NCBI RefSeq assembly: GCF_914767665.1
Contig: NC_059504.1
Coordinates: forward strand, 29,996,501 to 30,060,500
Direction: 5' to 3'
DNA from: Harmonia axyridis
Taxonomy: Eukaryota > Arthropoda > Insecta > Coleoptera > Coccinellidae
Length of the DNA stretch: 64,000 nucleotides
The translations under genes were made by a program, and so were the position numbers. The notes beneath the pieces were generated by a model. It ran no database searches. It saw nothing but the letters and a program-made list of their open reading frames with translations, and was not told where the DNA came from. Shown piece by piece: positions 25,721 through 34,250 of the stretch. Numbering within the stretch: the first letter of the stretch is position 1; every line of letters begins with the position of its first letter.

Positions 25721-25978
25721 CCGGAAATTACTCTATTGTTTGGAACACCAATGCTGTTATAAATAATGTGAGACATATTAGGTTTATTCTCACTGAAGTA
25801 TTGCGGTGTTAATTACTTTTTATTGTGCTCTTTACTCTCTGGGATTTTTAATTTCTGTTATTAATTTTTTTTTCAGTATATTGCTTCTGTTATTTAGTAA
25901 TTTCTTCAATGATGTGTATGAATATGATTATTTTTTGATGAGTTTTATAGGCTTGAGAGCCTCTACTCAGTATTCAAT

Positions 25979-26008
25979 TGTAATAATAATAATAATAATA
26001 ATAATTAT
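25979..26008 (+). repeat. (TAA)n microsatellite at the R4/Dong 5' junction
   Basis: A run of AAT/TAA triplets lies directly upstream of R4/Dong coding sequence. Dong-type elements are known to insert in TAA microsatellites, and the copy at 12,178 also sits beside AATAATAATAA. Confidence 0.8.
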
Positions 26009-26660
26009 AAGTGATGGCGTGAAGCCAAAACCTAGAAGTGAGCAACCAGCAAAGAAAAAACAGCATAACAAACCACATTGGCAAAATAGGCTAGAAGCAA
26101 AAGTACATAGCCTCCGACAAGATATAGGAAGGTTAACACAATTTGAAAAAGGTTCTTCGTCGAGAAAACTACAAAAAATAGTGGATGCAATTATGGATCG
26201 CCATAGGCGACATGCAAACTACGACGCCAACAATGAAAGTGCTCAAGAAACTCAAGATACACTCAAACAAAATATAGTGCATACTTTGAACGACTGAGAA
26301 GATACAATGAGAGCTATAAACGAAAACATGACAATATGATTTTTGAAAACTCCGAAAAGAAATTTTATAGAATACTTAATGAACAAACGTCAACAAAATT
26401 AGGGAGTCCTCCAAGCGCCGAAGATATGGAGAGTTTTTGGACCGATCAACTGTCAACACCAACTCCTTTTAACTCCAAAGCGCGTTGGATAAGAAGAGAG
26501 GAGAAATCATGTGAGACCATAGAAAGTATCCCACATAGTGTAATAGCGTCTGAAGAACTACAGGAAATATTGAAGAACACTCACAATTGGAAATCTCCAG
26601 GCCCAGATGGAATTCACAACTTCTGGTTGAAGAAGTTTTGGTGTCTGCACGGCAGGCTAG
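26009..26660 (+). pseudogene. R4/Dong pol, region before the RT core
   Basis: The first frame encodes a basic stretch (PAKKKQHNKPHWQNRLEAKV) and ends at about 26,297. The next frame, entered through a one-base loss in an A-run near 26,265, reads FERLRRYNESYKRKHDNMIF, then FYRILNEQ, WTDQLSTPTPFNSKA, and the first RT block WKSPGPDGIHNFWLKKF at about 26,590-26,640. The frame leaves R4 sequence near 26,661, where the minus-strand LINE begins. The protein would nick a specific target and prime reverse transcription there. Confidence 0.8.
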
Positions 26661-26989
26661 TCAATTTCAATTTTCAATTTATTTGAGATTCTAACCACAA
26701 TTACAATGTGCTTAAATATAGTACAAAATACATACAACAATTTCAATGTTATCCCCATCAAGACGAAACAACAACTAAGCAGTGCTTGTTCATGTTGTTC
26801 CGACTTTCTGAGGACTTTGAGCACAGGCTTATCAAATAGCATAAACAACAAAAAAAACAAAAGAAAACCCTAGATGAGATGAAAGGAGAGGCGCGGACAT
26901 AGAGAACAACAAACTTTGCACTTTACGGCAAGAATCAATAGCTTAAGGATTCCAAAAAAAAAAAAAAAACAAAATGAAATATATCAAAT

Positions 26990-29659
26990 TCACAAATCCA
27001 AGGTGAATCGGTTCTCGAACAAAAGTTTCCTGAGCTCCCTACTGAACGTTTTTCTATTCTTAATTTTTCTAACATTTAGTGGGATTCTGTTATAGTATTT
27101 AGGCCCAATATAGAAAATGAAACGTTGTGAGCAACTCTTCCTGAACAACCTAATCTCAAGCGACTCATTGTCCACCGCTCTGGTCACGTATCTTCTTTCT
27201 AGTTCAATGAGTGGATGATCTTGGGAGAACATGTACATGAGAGTCTGATAAATGAATAACGTCCTCACATTCATAATCCCAGATTCATAATATAATTCAT
27301 CCGTAGGATGAAGTAGGTCTTTTCTAAACATTATTTTTATCAAACTGTTCTGTGATATTTGTAGACCCTTTCCAGCGTTCTTAGTAAGACCCCCCCACAC
27401 AATCACACAATACCTGAGAACTGACTCTACTAAAGAATTATAAAGTAATAATAAGGTTTTCGTATTGAATATATCTCCTAGAACATAAAATTTATGCTGG
27501 AGCAATCTCAACCTTTTCATCAACATAGCGGACTGCGCCTCCCATCTCAGGTATTTATCCACCATGATACCCAAGTACTTTATCTCGTCAACTCTCGAGA
27601 TTGATGGACATGCGCAACTTTGGAGAGTACATTCATCATTGTGAACAACTAAAAGATCATTATCGGTCTGCCCATCAATAGTGATCGAAAAGGTAATGAA
27701 TTTAGTTTTGCAAAAATTCAAGGACATTGAATTGAAACTCAACCACTCATAAAGATCAAAAAGACAACTCTCCGCCGTTCTATAAAGAGCATCCCATGAA
27801 TCACCCACGAAAACAATTGCAGTGTCGTCGGCGTATGATATGATCTCATCGGAGATATTATTCATCTCAAAAACATCGTTGAAATAGATAAGAAATAACA
27901 ACGGTCCAAGGACTGTACCTTGAGGTACCCCCGACACGACCGTTGTTGAGTCGCTAAGAGAATTACCAACTCTAACGCATTGGCTTCTGTCCCTCAGGTA
28001 ATCTTTCAACAAGTCATAAGCGATTCCCCTCACTCCCGTATTGCTGAGCTTAGTAAGCAGCCGCTCATGTGAAATAGTGTCGAACGCTTTAGCTAAATCA
28101 AGAAACACCGTCATACATTTTTTTGATTCGTCCAAACTGGTCACAATCCTCCCCACTAGATCCAAAGCAGCATCCATCGTGCTGACACCCTTTTTAAAAC
28201 CAAACTGTTTGCCCGAGATAACATGATGCTGATCGTAAAATGAGAGAAGTCTCCTTTTGAAGCATTTTTCAAAAATCTTCGCGAAATTATTTATGAGAGA
28301 GATAGGCCGATAGTTAGATGTATTATCATGATTCCCACTTTTGAAAACAGGGACAATTATAGATTCTTTCCATTGAAGGGGAAGTGAACCGGATGTGAAT
28401 GTTAAATTTATAATATGACAGAGAGGTTTAGTGATAAACATGTGTATACGTTTCAACAATTTAGCTTGTAACTTATCAGGTCCAGTCGCAGCGTCATTCT
28501 TTAAGCTGCTGATTTCTTCTATTATTTCGTTCTCTGTAACTGGAGATAGAAAAACTGATTCCCGGATTATTTTGTTAGTCTTAATTCTCTTACAAGCATC
28601 TGGTTTAACCGTTTTTATTTTTTCAGCTATATTCGTACCCACTCTAGCAAAGAAATTATTGAATATAGCCGCATTCTCCCTATCATCTGTTATACTCACA
28701 CCATTCTCATCTCTTAAACTAATCTTGCTCGAACTGGATTTATCAGATTTATTATTAGTAGCGCAATTAATTGTTTTCCATATTTTTTTATAATTGTTTC
28801 CCGCATTCTTTATTTGTAACATGTAGTAATCATTCTTTGTAATCCCTATAAGTTTATTCAATTCATTTCTGTACTGACAATATTCATTTTTAAGTTCTAT
28901 TGAAAAATTTTTGGTGAGATTTTTTTTCAAACGATCCCTTTTGTTTATGGACTCAATCAAACCGCGAGTAATCCAAGGTTTGAGCTTTACAAATTTTCGA
29001 TGAACAGTTTTCCTCACAGAGCAACGCTGTAATAACCCCTGAACATTATCAATGAAAATATTATAACTCGACTGTACATCCTTAGATTTCAAAACGTCCT
29101 TCCAGCCTTCCTCGTTCAAGTACTGACTCAATTTATCGAAATCGGTCCGATCTATTTGCATCAGATTTCCTGGTGAGCGATTGATGATTTTAAATTTGAA
29201 TCTAAGGGAAGCGAGAGTAGCAAAATGGTCCGTGAGGGCCGTCCGTACAACTAGGGGTTTTATAGTGACACAGTCATTGATGTATCTTGCCCTTCGAATA
29301 AAAATATGATCCAATATGCTTTTGGAAGTTTCCGTTTCTCTTGTTATTTCATTGATGTAAGAAATATAACCATTTTCACTTAACATGTTATGATAATTTG
29401 TGACATCCAATGATGAATTGTCCAGCAAATTGAAATTAATATCTCCCAGGAATATCTCAAGTGGATTCCTTTTCAAAGTTTTCATATATTCATGAACATC
29501 TCTAATGTAAAGCAATGCATCAGTGGAGGGTGGCCTATATGATGCCGTGATTTCTATACTGAGTTTTTCTATCCTGAGCAATACCCTACATAACACTGTT
29601 TCAGTCAAGGAATAATTGATCACCTGCGCAGTGAACACATCGCGAATATAGACAATCAA
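26990..29659 (-). CDS. LINE ORF2: endonuclease C-part, reverse transcriptase, C-terminal domain
   Basis: This is the longest open frame in the window, 889 codons. Residues 1-155 complete the endonuclease (ASYRPPSTD at 39, LGDINFNLLD at 71, LDHIFIRRAR at 116, LTDHFATLA at 142). The RT runs from about 390 to 650: ATGPDKLQAKLLK (391), NYRPISLINN (449), FGFKKGVSTMDA (486), VFLDLAKAFDTISH (518), SGVPQGTVLGPLLFLIYFND (576) and YADDTAIVF (609), with the catalytic aspartates intact. KYLGIMVD (694) begins the thumb, and the C-terminus ends in FRKSCSQRFIFYIGPKYYNR. It nicks DNA and copies element RNA by target-primed reverse transcription. The Met at 29,659 is not the natural start; the gene begins in the preceding frame. 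Confidence 0.9.
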   Translation of the reverse strand: MIVYIRDVFTAQVINYSLTETVLCRVLLRIEKLSIEITASYRPPSTDALLYIRDVHEYMKTLKRNPLEIFLGDINFNLLDNSSLDVTNYHNMLSENGYISYINEITRETETSKSILDHIFIRRARYINDCVTIKPLVVRTALTDHFATLASLRFKFKIINRSPGNLMQIDRTDFDKLSQYLNEEGWKDVLKSKDVQSSYNIFIDNVQGLLQRCSVRKTVHRKFVKLKPWITRGLIESINKRDRLKKNLTKNFSIELKNEYCQYRNELNKLIGITKNDYYMLQIKNAGNNYKKIWKTINCATNNKSDKSSSSKISLRDENGVSITDDRENAAIFNNFFARVGTNIAEKIKTVKPDACKRIKTNKIIRESVFLSPVTENEIIEEISSLKNDAATGPDKLQAKLLKRIHMFITKPLCHIINLTFTSGSLPLQWKESIIVPVFKSGNHDNTSNYRPISLINNFAKIFEKCFKRRLLSFYDQHHVISGKQFGFKKGVSTMDAALDLVGRIVTSLDESKKCMTVFLDLAKAFDTISHERLLTKLSNTGVRGIAYDLLKDYLRDRSQCVRVGNSLSDSTTVVSGVPQGTVLGPLLFLIYFNDVFEMNNISDEIISYADDTAIVFVGDSWDALYRTAESCLFDLYEWLSFNSMSLNFCKTKFITFSITIDGQTDNDLLVVHNDECTLQSCACPSISRVDEIKYLGIMVDKYLRWEAQSAMLMKRLRLLQHKFYVLGDIFNTKTLLLLYNSLVESVLRYCVIVWGGLTKNAGKGLQISQNSLIKIMFRKDLLHPTDELYYESGIMNVRTLFIYQTLMYMFSQDHPLIELERRYVTRAVDNESLEIRLFRKSCSQRFIFYIGPKYYNRIPLNVRKIKNRKTFSRELRKLLFENRFTLDL

Positions 29660-29946
29660 ACCATCATTTTTATTGAATCTTGACTCTTGTAAAATATATT
29701 AAAATGAGGAATTTTGAACCGACTCACCTCCTCCACATTCCAAGTTTCAGACAATACAACAACTCCGACTCTATCATTTACAGATTCAAGGTATACAAGA
29801 AACTCTTCAAAATTTTTGCGAACACTTCGAATATTTAGATTTAAAATAGTTAAATCATCTATCCTTACCTCCCTAGAAGCCTCTTCAAAACCGTCCACAA
29901 CCTCTGTTTCAATCATCTCATCCAAATTACCTAAAACGTCCAGCAT
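29656..29946 (-). pseudogene. LINE ORF2, N-terminal endonuclease part
   Basis: This frame carries ILNLNIRSVRKNFEEFLVYL and VVVLSETWNV, the first two catalytic blocks of the AP-type endonuclease (Asn and Glu). It ends after YKSQDSIKMMV, where a one-base loss in an A-run (five A instead of six) shifts the frame; the next frame resumes the domain at once with GLIVYIRDVF. The two parts overlap by four bases and are one gene. The Met at 29,946 gives a plausible start. Confidence 0.8.
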
Positions 29947-30096
29947 CTCTAATGCAGAATTTAACTAATACTCTCCGTTCAGCGAGCCGACCTCATAAAA
30001 TTATTCTTAAACCACGAAAAAAAAAAAAAAAAAACCCTTATAATCTATTGAGAAAAATTTTTGAACCATATATAAAAAGTATAAAATTATTCTCCA

Positions 30097-30819
30097 TCAA
30101 AGTGACAAGTTATCTAAATCATTTACACTAAAAATTGGTTTGAAATCTTTGTTCTTTCTCACAAAAATAATTCCGTTCTGGGACCAAACACTCTTGATAT
30201 TTGTATGTTTTATTGCTTCTTCCATTAATTTTCGCCGAGTTGACGATAGATCTTCCCTAACTACCAGTCCAGTGCCTTTGAGAAGTTTTTTGTTTTTATA
30301 AATTTTATGTTTTGTCTGAAGTTCCCTCAATCTAAGGAATATTACTCTCCGATTTTTATCATTCGGTTTTCCAATTCTGTGACACTCTTGTACATCGCTT
30401 TCCTTGAGGTCGATGTTCATTTTAGAATTGAGAAAGTTCACTAGTGAACTTATCGTGCTTTCCTTGGTAGTATCCGGATAATTGAAAATTCTGAGATTGC
30501 ACTTTCGTGTATTCTGATCAAGCTGCTCAATGGTCCTCTTTAGTTCTTCATTTTCTTTCCTCAAATTTTTCAGTTCAGTTTCCATATTAATTATTTTGGA
30601 TTTATGTCTGTCTCCAAGATCCATCAGCTGGTTTTCAAACAATAACAATTTCTTATCTACTTCTTTCGATATTCCATCTGTCACCTTATCTACAATCGTC
30701 CTGATAAAGTCTGGATCCACCCACAATTGTCGTAATGAAGAGTTAACTATAGACTTCAAATCGTCCGTTTGTTGTTTTGGAGGAATTTTCAGATAATACA
30801 AGTAGCACACTATATGCAA
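30097..30819 (-). CDS. LINE ORF1 RNA-binding protein (L1 ORF1-like)
   Basis: An open frame of 240 codons. Residues about 45-98 form a coiled coil (KSKIINMETELKNLRKENEE, then LKRTIEQLDQ), followed by an RRM-like domain starting CNLRIFNYPDTT at about 108 and a C-terminal domain with CHRIGKPNDKNRRVIFLRL, the signature order of L1-type ORF1 proteins. The expected role is a trimeric RNA chaperone that packages element RNA. The true start may be a later Met, since the first 12 residues are hydrophobic and unusual. It lies about 150 bp upstream of ORF2 in the same transcript. No internal stop. Confidence 0.8.
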   Translation of the reverse strand: MHIVCYLYYLKIPPKQQTDDLKSIVNSSLRQLWVDPDFIRTIVDKVTDGISKEVDKKLLLFENQLMDLGDRHKSKIINMETELKNLRKENEELKRTIEQLDQNTRKCNLRIFNYPDTTKESTISSLVNFLNSKMNIDLKESDVQECHRIGKPNDKNRRVIFLRLRELQTKHKIYKNKKLLKGTGLVVREDLSSTRRKLMEEAIKHTNIKSVWSQNGIIFVRKNKDFKPIFSVNDLDNLSL

Positions 30820-30945
30820 AAAAAAACAACTTAACCCAGAGTTTTCGAGATTTGAAATTGTCAGGGTTCTGTATCAATTCAATATTCGAGAGCTCGCTGA
30901 AAAACACATCTACACGTATCGATGCATGTGATTCGAATTCGAATA

Positions 30946-32257
30946 CATAAATAACATAATACATAATCCAACAGAAATGCCAACATTTTTAACAACAGGT
31001 ATCACTTACCTAATACCGAAGGATTTTCAAAACTCTATGGATTCATCAAAATACAAATCTATAACATGCCTACCAACAATATACAAAGTCATCACATCAT
31101 GTTTAGCATCTCGTATCTACAAACATTGTGAGAAAAATAAAATAATTACAACACAGCAGAAAGGATGTTCCAAGAATGCACAAGGATCGAAGGAACAGCT
31201 GGTAATAGATTCCATCATATGCAACCAAGCCTTCAAGAAACGTAGAAATCTTTTCATGACTTATTTTGATTATAAGAAGGCTTTCGACTCATTTCCACAT
31301 GGCTGGCTGAAGAAAATTTTGGTGATATACAGAATCGATCCAATTATAACCAATTTTCTAAAGCTTGCAATGGACAATTGGAAAACGAACATCGAGCTTT
31401 CCACGGCAAACATAAAAACCAAACTGATCCCAATTAAGAAGGGAATTTTCCAAGGAGACTCCTTGAGCCCTTTATGGTTCTGCTTGGCGCTGAACCCACT
31501 CTCTAAACAGCTAAACGCTACTGAAAAGGATTTCAACATTAAAGGGAATAATAATACTACCACCCTCAATCATTTGCTGTACATGGATGATTTGAAACTG
31601 ATAACAGGCAATAAGACCCACCTAGAAATTATGGTCAAACTAGTGGAACATATTTCGAAAGATGTAGGTTTGGAATTCGGATTGGGCAAATGTCGTACTC
31701 TTGGCATAGTGAGAGGAAGACTACAAGATGAACCGATCACTCTCGCAAATGGACAGCAAATAGAAGCAATGAAGTCGTATGATCTTTATAAATATCTTGG
31801 AATGAAACAGAACCGACGAATCAACCACCAAAGAATGAAGCAAGACTTAACGGCTGAGTACATTAGGAGAATCAAAAAAATCTTAAAAACAAACCTCAAC
31901 AGCAGGAACATGACGAGAGCCATCAACACATATGCATGTTCAATTCTAACATAATCATTCGGTATAGTTCCATGGAGCAAAACAGACATCGAAAACTTGC
32001 AACGTAAAATGAGAACGTTGATGACAAAAGCAAACAAGCACCATCCGAAAAGCAGCATTGAGAGGACTACACTGCCGAGAAATAAAGGAGGCAGAGGTCT
32101 TACGGACATCATGGAACTTGCTAGTGGGCAGATAGAAAGCCTACGGGAAGACTTCAGAGATCAAGCAAGTACATCAGAGTTCTACAAAATACTTTGTGAA
32201 GCAGACGAATCAACACCTTTACAACTTCACAAGGAGCAATTTTCATTCAATCACTAG
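30946..32257 (+). pseudogene. R4/Dong reverse transcriptase
   Basis: The frame resumes at the insertion boundary with INNIIHNPTEMPTFLTTGIT. The first 325-codon open frame carries the R2/R4-type RT blocks: CLPTIYKVITSCLASRI (residue 31), YFDYKKAFDSFPHGWL (96), GIFQGDSLSPLWFCLALNPL (156) and LYMDDLKLITGN (201). A TAA at 31,952 stops it, but the same frame continues with SFGIVPWSKTDIENLQRKM and NKGGRGLTDIMELASGQIES up to 32,257. YMDD and GDSLSPLLF-type blocks set it apart from the YADD/FADD jockey and L2 elements nearby. Confidence 0.85.
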
Positions 32258-32269
32258 ACAAACCAAGAA

Positions 32270-33172
32270 AAACTGGAAAGATGGAGAGAGTAGCCCCTGC
32301 ATGGTAGACATTTCAACGAGGTGAACCAGGATCATGTCGACATTGAAGCGTCGAACTATTGGCTCACATCTGGTGCAATGTACCCAGAAACGGAAGGTTT
32401 TCTTTTAGCCATCCAAGATCAAGTGATCTCAAATAGAAATTACTGCAGGCATATCATAAAGGATCGAACCATTACTGACGATCGATGCCGATATGGGTGT
32501 CCAACAAATGAGACAATACAACATATCACGGGAGGATGTCAAATGTTTGCAGGAAATGAATATAAAGAGAGACACGATGCAGTAGGAAAGATAGAATTTG
32601 CAACCATATTAAAACTAATTCATTCTGAAAAAATGCCATATTACAAGTACCGACCGGAGACCATCCTGGAAAACGAACGCTATAAGCTGTACTGGGATCG
32701 TACAGTTTTGACTGATAAAACAGTCCCTCACAATAGACCAGATATATTACTAGTCGATAAACATCAAAAGACAGCATTACTCGTTGACGTAGCAATACCA
32801 AATAACAACAACCTGCGTCAAAAGGAGGTCGAAAAAATTTAAAAATATAGGGACCTCGAATTTCAGATAAAGCGTCAGTGGGGAATGATATCAACGAAAT
32901 TTATTCCAATTATCATCTCAACAACTGGAATAGTGCCCAAAAATCTCAAGAGGAATATCAAGCAACTGGGACTTAGTGAGTATATATGTAATATAATGCA
33001 AAAAGCTGTTCTTTTAGGTACTGCAAGGACAGTGAGAAAATTCCTAGGAAGCGAAGGACAGGTCCACGGATTGCGTGTAAGAGGACCAGAAGTTCGACGA
33101 GAACCAGGGGGACCACAAGGACCGGACACGACCGAGCTCTACCCTTCTGATATTTTAAATATCTGGGATTGA
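32270..33172 (+). pseudogene. R4/Dong CCHC knuckle and restriction-like endonuclease
   Basis: After a frameshift near 32,290 the gene continues as HVDIEASNYWLTSGAMYPET, then CRYGCPTNETIQHITGGC, the C-X3-C-X7-H-X4-C knuckle of RLE-type LINEs. The endonuclease follows: YKLYWDRTVLTDKTVPHNRP and RPDILLVDKHQKTALLVDVA, with the PD...D catalytic arrangement. A TAA at about 32,840 (Ser codon in the 12,178 copy) precedes KYRDLEFQIKRQWGMIST. The C-terminus, QKAVLLGTARTVRKFLG to LYPSDILNIWD, ends at 33,172. The enzyme makes the site-specific nick for integration. Confidence 0.85.
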
Positions 33173-33243
33173 GTGAATGTTCCTCTTAGCGAGGAGTGAG
33201 AAGCTGACGGCGAGGAGAAATCCTACGCGTATAGGCAAAAGTC
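33173..33243 (+). other. R4/Dong 3' UTR with small hairpins
   Basis: About 70 nt from GAGTGAATGTTCCTC to GGCAAAAGTCGG occur three times in the window (12,735-12,815, here, and 33,386-33,467). CCTCTTAGCGAGG and GCCGACGGC fold as small hairpins. This copy reads GCTGACGGC, changing one pair to G-U without breaking the stem. A structured 3' end recognised by the element's RT is the likely role. Confidence 0.65.
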
Positions 33244-33385
33244 GGATGTTTATTAACCAATTCAAAACTACAATATAGACAATAATTCTAATACATTCTT
33301 AAAGTATGAAGAATTCAGAAAAAATAAACTTGGGGATACTCAAAAAAGCTCGGGGGAGCTTACCAAAGAGTAAAGAGTAAGTAAG

Positions 33386-33467
33386 GGATTGAGTGAATGT
33401 TCCTCTTAGCGAGGAGTGAGAAGCCGACGGCGAGGAGAAATCCTACGCGTATAGGCAAAAGTCGGGA
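33386..33467 (+). mobile_element. Isolated R4/Dong 3' tail
   Basis: About 82 bp, from GGGATTGAGTGAATG to AAAAGTCGGGA, match only the end of the R4/Dong element, 143 bp beyond the end of the preceding copy. It is an extreme 5' truncation or a duplication of the tail. Confidence 0.8.
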
Positions 33468-33474
33468 ATAACAA

Positions 33475-34250
33475 GTGAAAACTACACTAATACTAAAAAT
33501 GAAACGATACATGCTTCAACAACGCACTGAAATTTACTACAAAAATGGTGAAAATTTTTTAGTCTCAGTTCGTAAAACTACAGCACTTTTGGATCGTGTC
33601 GATGCACCTCCACGGCCAGCAATAGTGGAACCGTTGGAAAAATTCGAGCAGTTAGTGATGTGATGGATCGAAATCGTGTGGGATGCTCTAGAACAACTGA
33701 GAATATTGGAGTTGTAGCCCGTAGGGTTGACGAAAACCTTGCTTCATTGTTTCCTGGTCTATCTTAGGAATTCGAAATTCCACAAACGGCGTGGTTTTTG
33801 GACAAGTGGTGTGATTGGACCTTACTTATTCGAAAATAAGGCTGGAGCAAGTGTTACGCTGAATATATTATTAGATTGTGATACCGAGAAATAGCTAAGT
33901 TGAAAATAAACGTCGCTCACATCAATATTTCCGATTCCGCCAATATAAAATCATTAATAATAATTAATAATTTTTTATTGGTGGAATTGGAAATATTGAT
34001 CTGGGTGATGTTAATTTTCAACAACAAGCAACGAAACAATAGCGATTTTGCAAAAAAAGTTTCTTGGCCGTGTTATTTCCCGAAGAGCTGATCACAATTG
34101 ATCACCGAGACATTGTGATTCAACATCTTCGGACTCTTTTCTTCGCATCGACGTGAAATATCAGGTCTATGACAAGGCTTTTCAATTAACTTTGAAGATG
34201 GAATTTGTGAAGTTATCCAGGTCATACAGCCGAAATATGAGAATTACCAT
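33475..34250 (+). pseudogene. Tc1/mariner-like transposase relic
   Basis: Pieces of an insect mariner-type transposase with an N-terminal helix-turn-helix: KRYMLQQRTEIYYKNGENFL and VRKTTALLDR, then TTENIGVVARRVDENL, GVIGPYLFENKAGASVTLN, a decayed WFQQDGA region, GRVISRRADHN and LEDGICEVIQVIQP. The pieces are in different frames with deletions between them, and catalytic Asp blocks are poorly kept. This relic belongs to the same broad group as the one at 43,888 but a different family. Confidence 0.65.
33921..34000. repeat. Hairpin with about 25-nt arms
   Basis: ATCAATATTTCCGATTCCGC at 33,921 and the matching arm ending at 34,000 pair with about two mismatches around an AT-rich loop of about 30 nt. 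It lies inside the mariner relic and is not explained by the transposase frame. Confidence 0.6.

Larger units (their letters stand above)
26661..30945 (-). mobile_element. Nearly intact LINE with L1-type ORF1, nested in R4/Dong
   Basis: On the minus strand the order is 5' UTR (from about 30,945), ORF1 (30,819-30,097), spacer with an A-run, ORF2 (29,946-26,990), 3' UTR, and a tail of TTGAAA-like units ending near 26,661. R4 coding sequence on both sides can be read up to the ends within a few codons. Only one frame break is seen in ORF2. This makes it one of the youngest elements in the window. Clade is not settled: jockey/CR1-superfamily RT with an L1-like ORF1. Confidence 0.85.
26009..33243 (+). 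mobile_element. R4/Dong-like LINE split by a minus-strand LINE
   Basis: The element reads SDGVKPKPRSEQP..., the RT fingers, a 4.3-kb foreign LINE (about 26,661-30,945), the rest of the RT, a CCHC knuckle, a restriction-like endonuclease and a 3' UTR. Without the insert it is about 2.95 kb; the N-terminus (zinc fingers/Myb in the family) is missing, so it is 5'-truncated at the TAA run. Damage is light: one A-run frameshift, a TAA replacing a sense codon near 31,952, a frameshift near 32,290 and a TAA at about 32,840. Confidence 0.85.
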
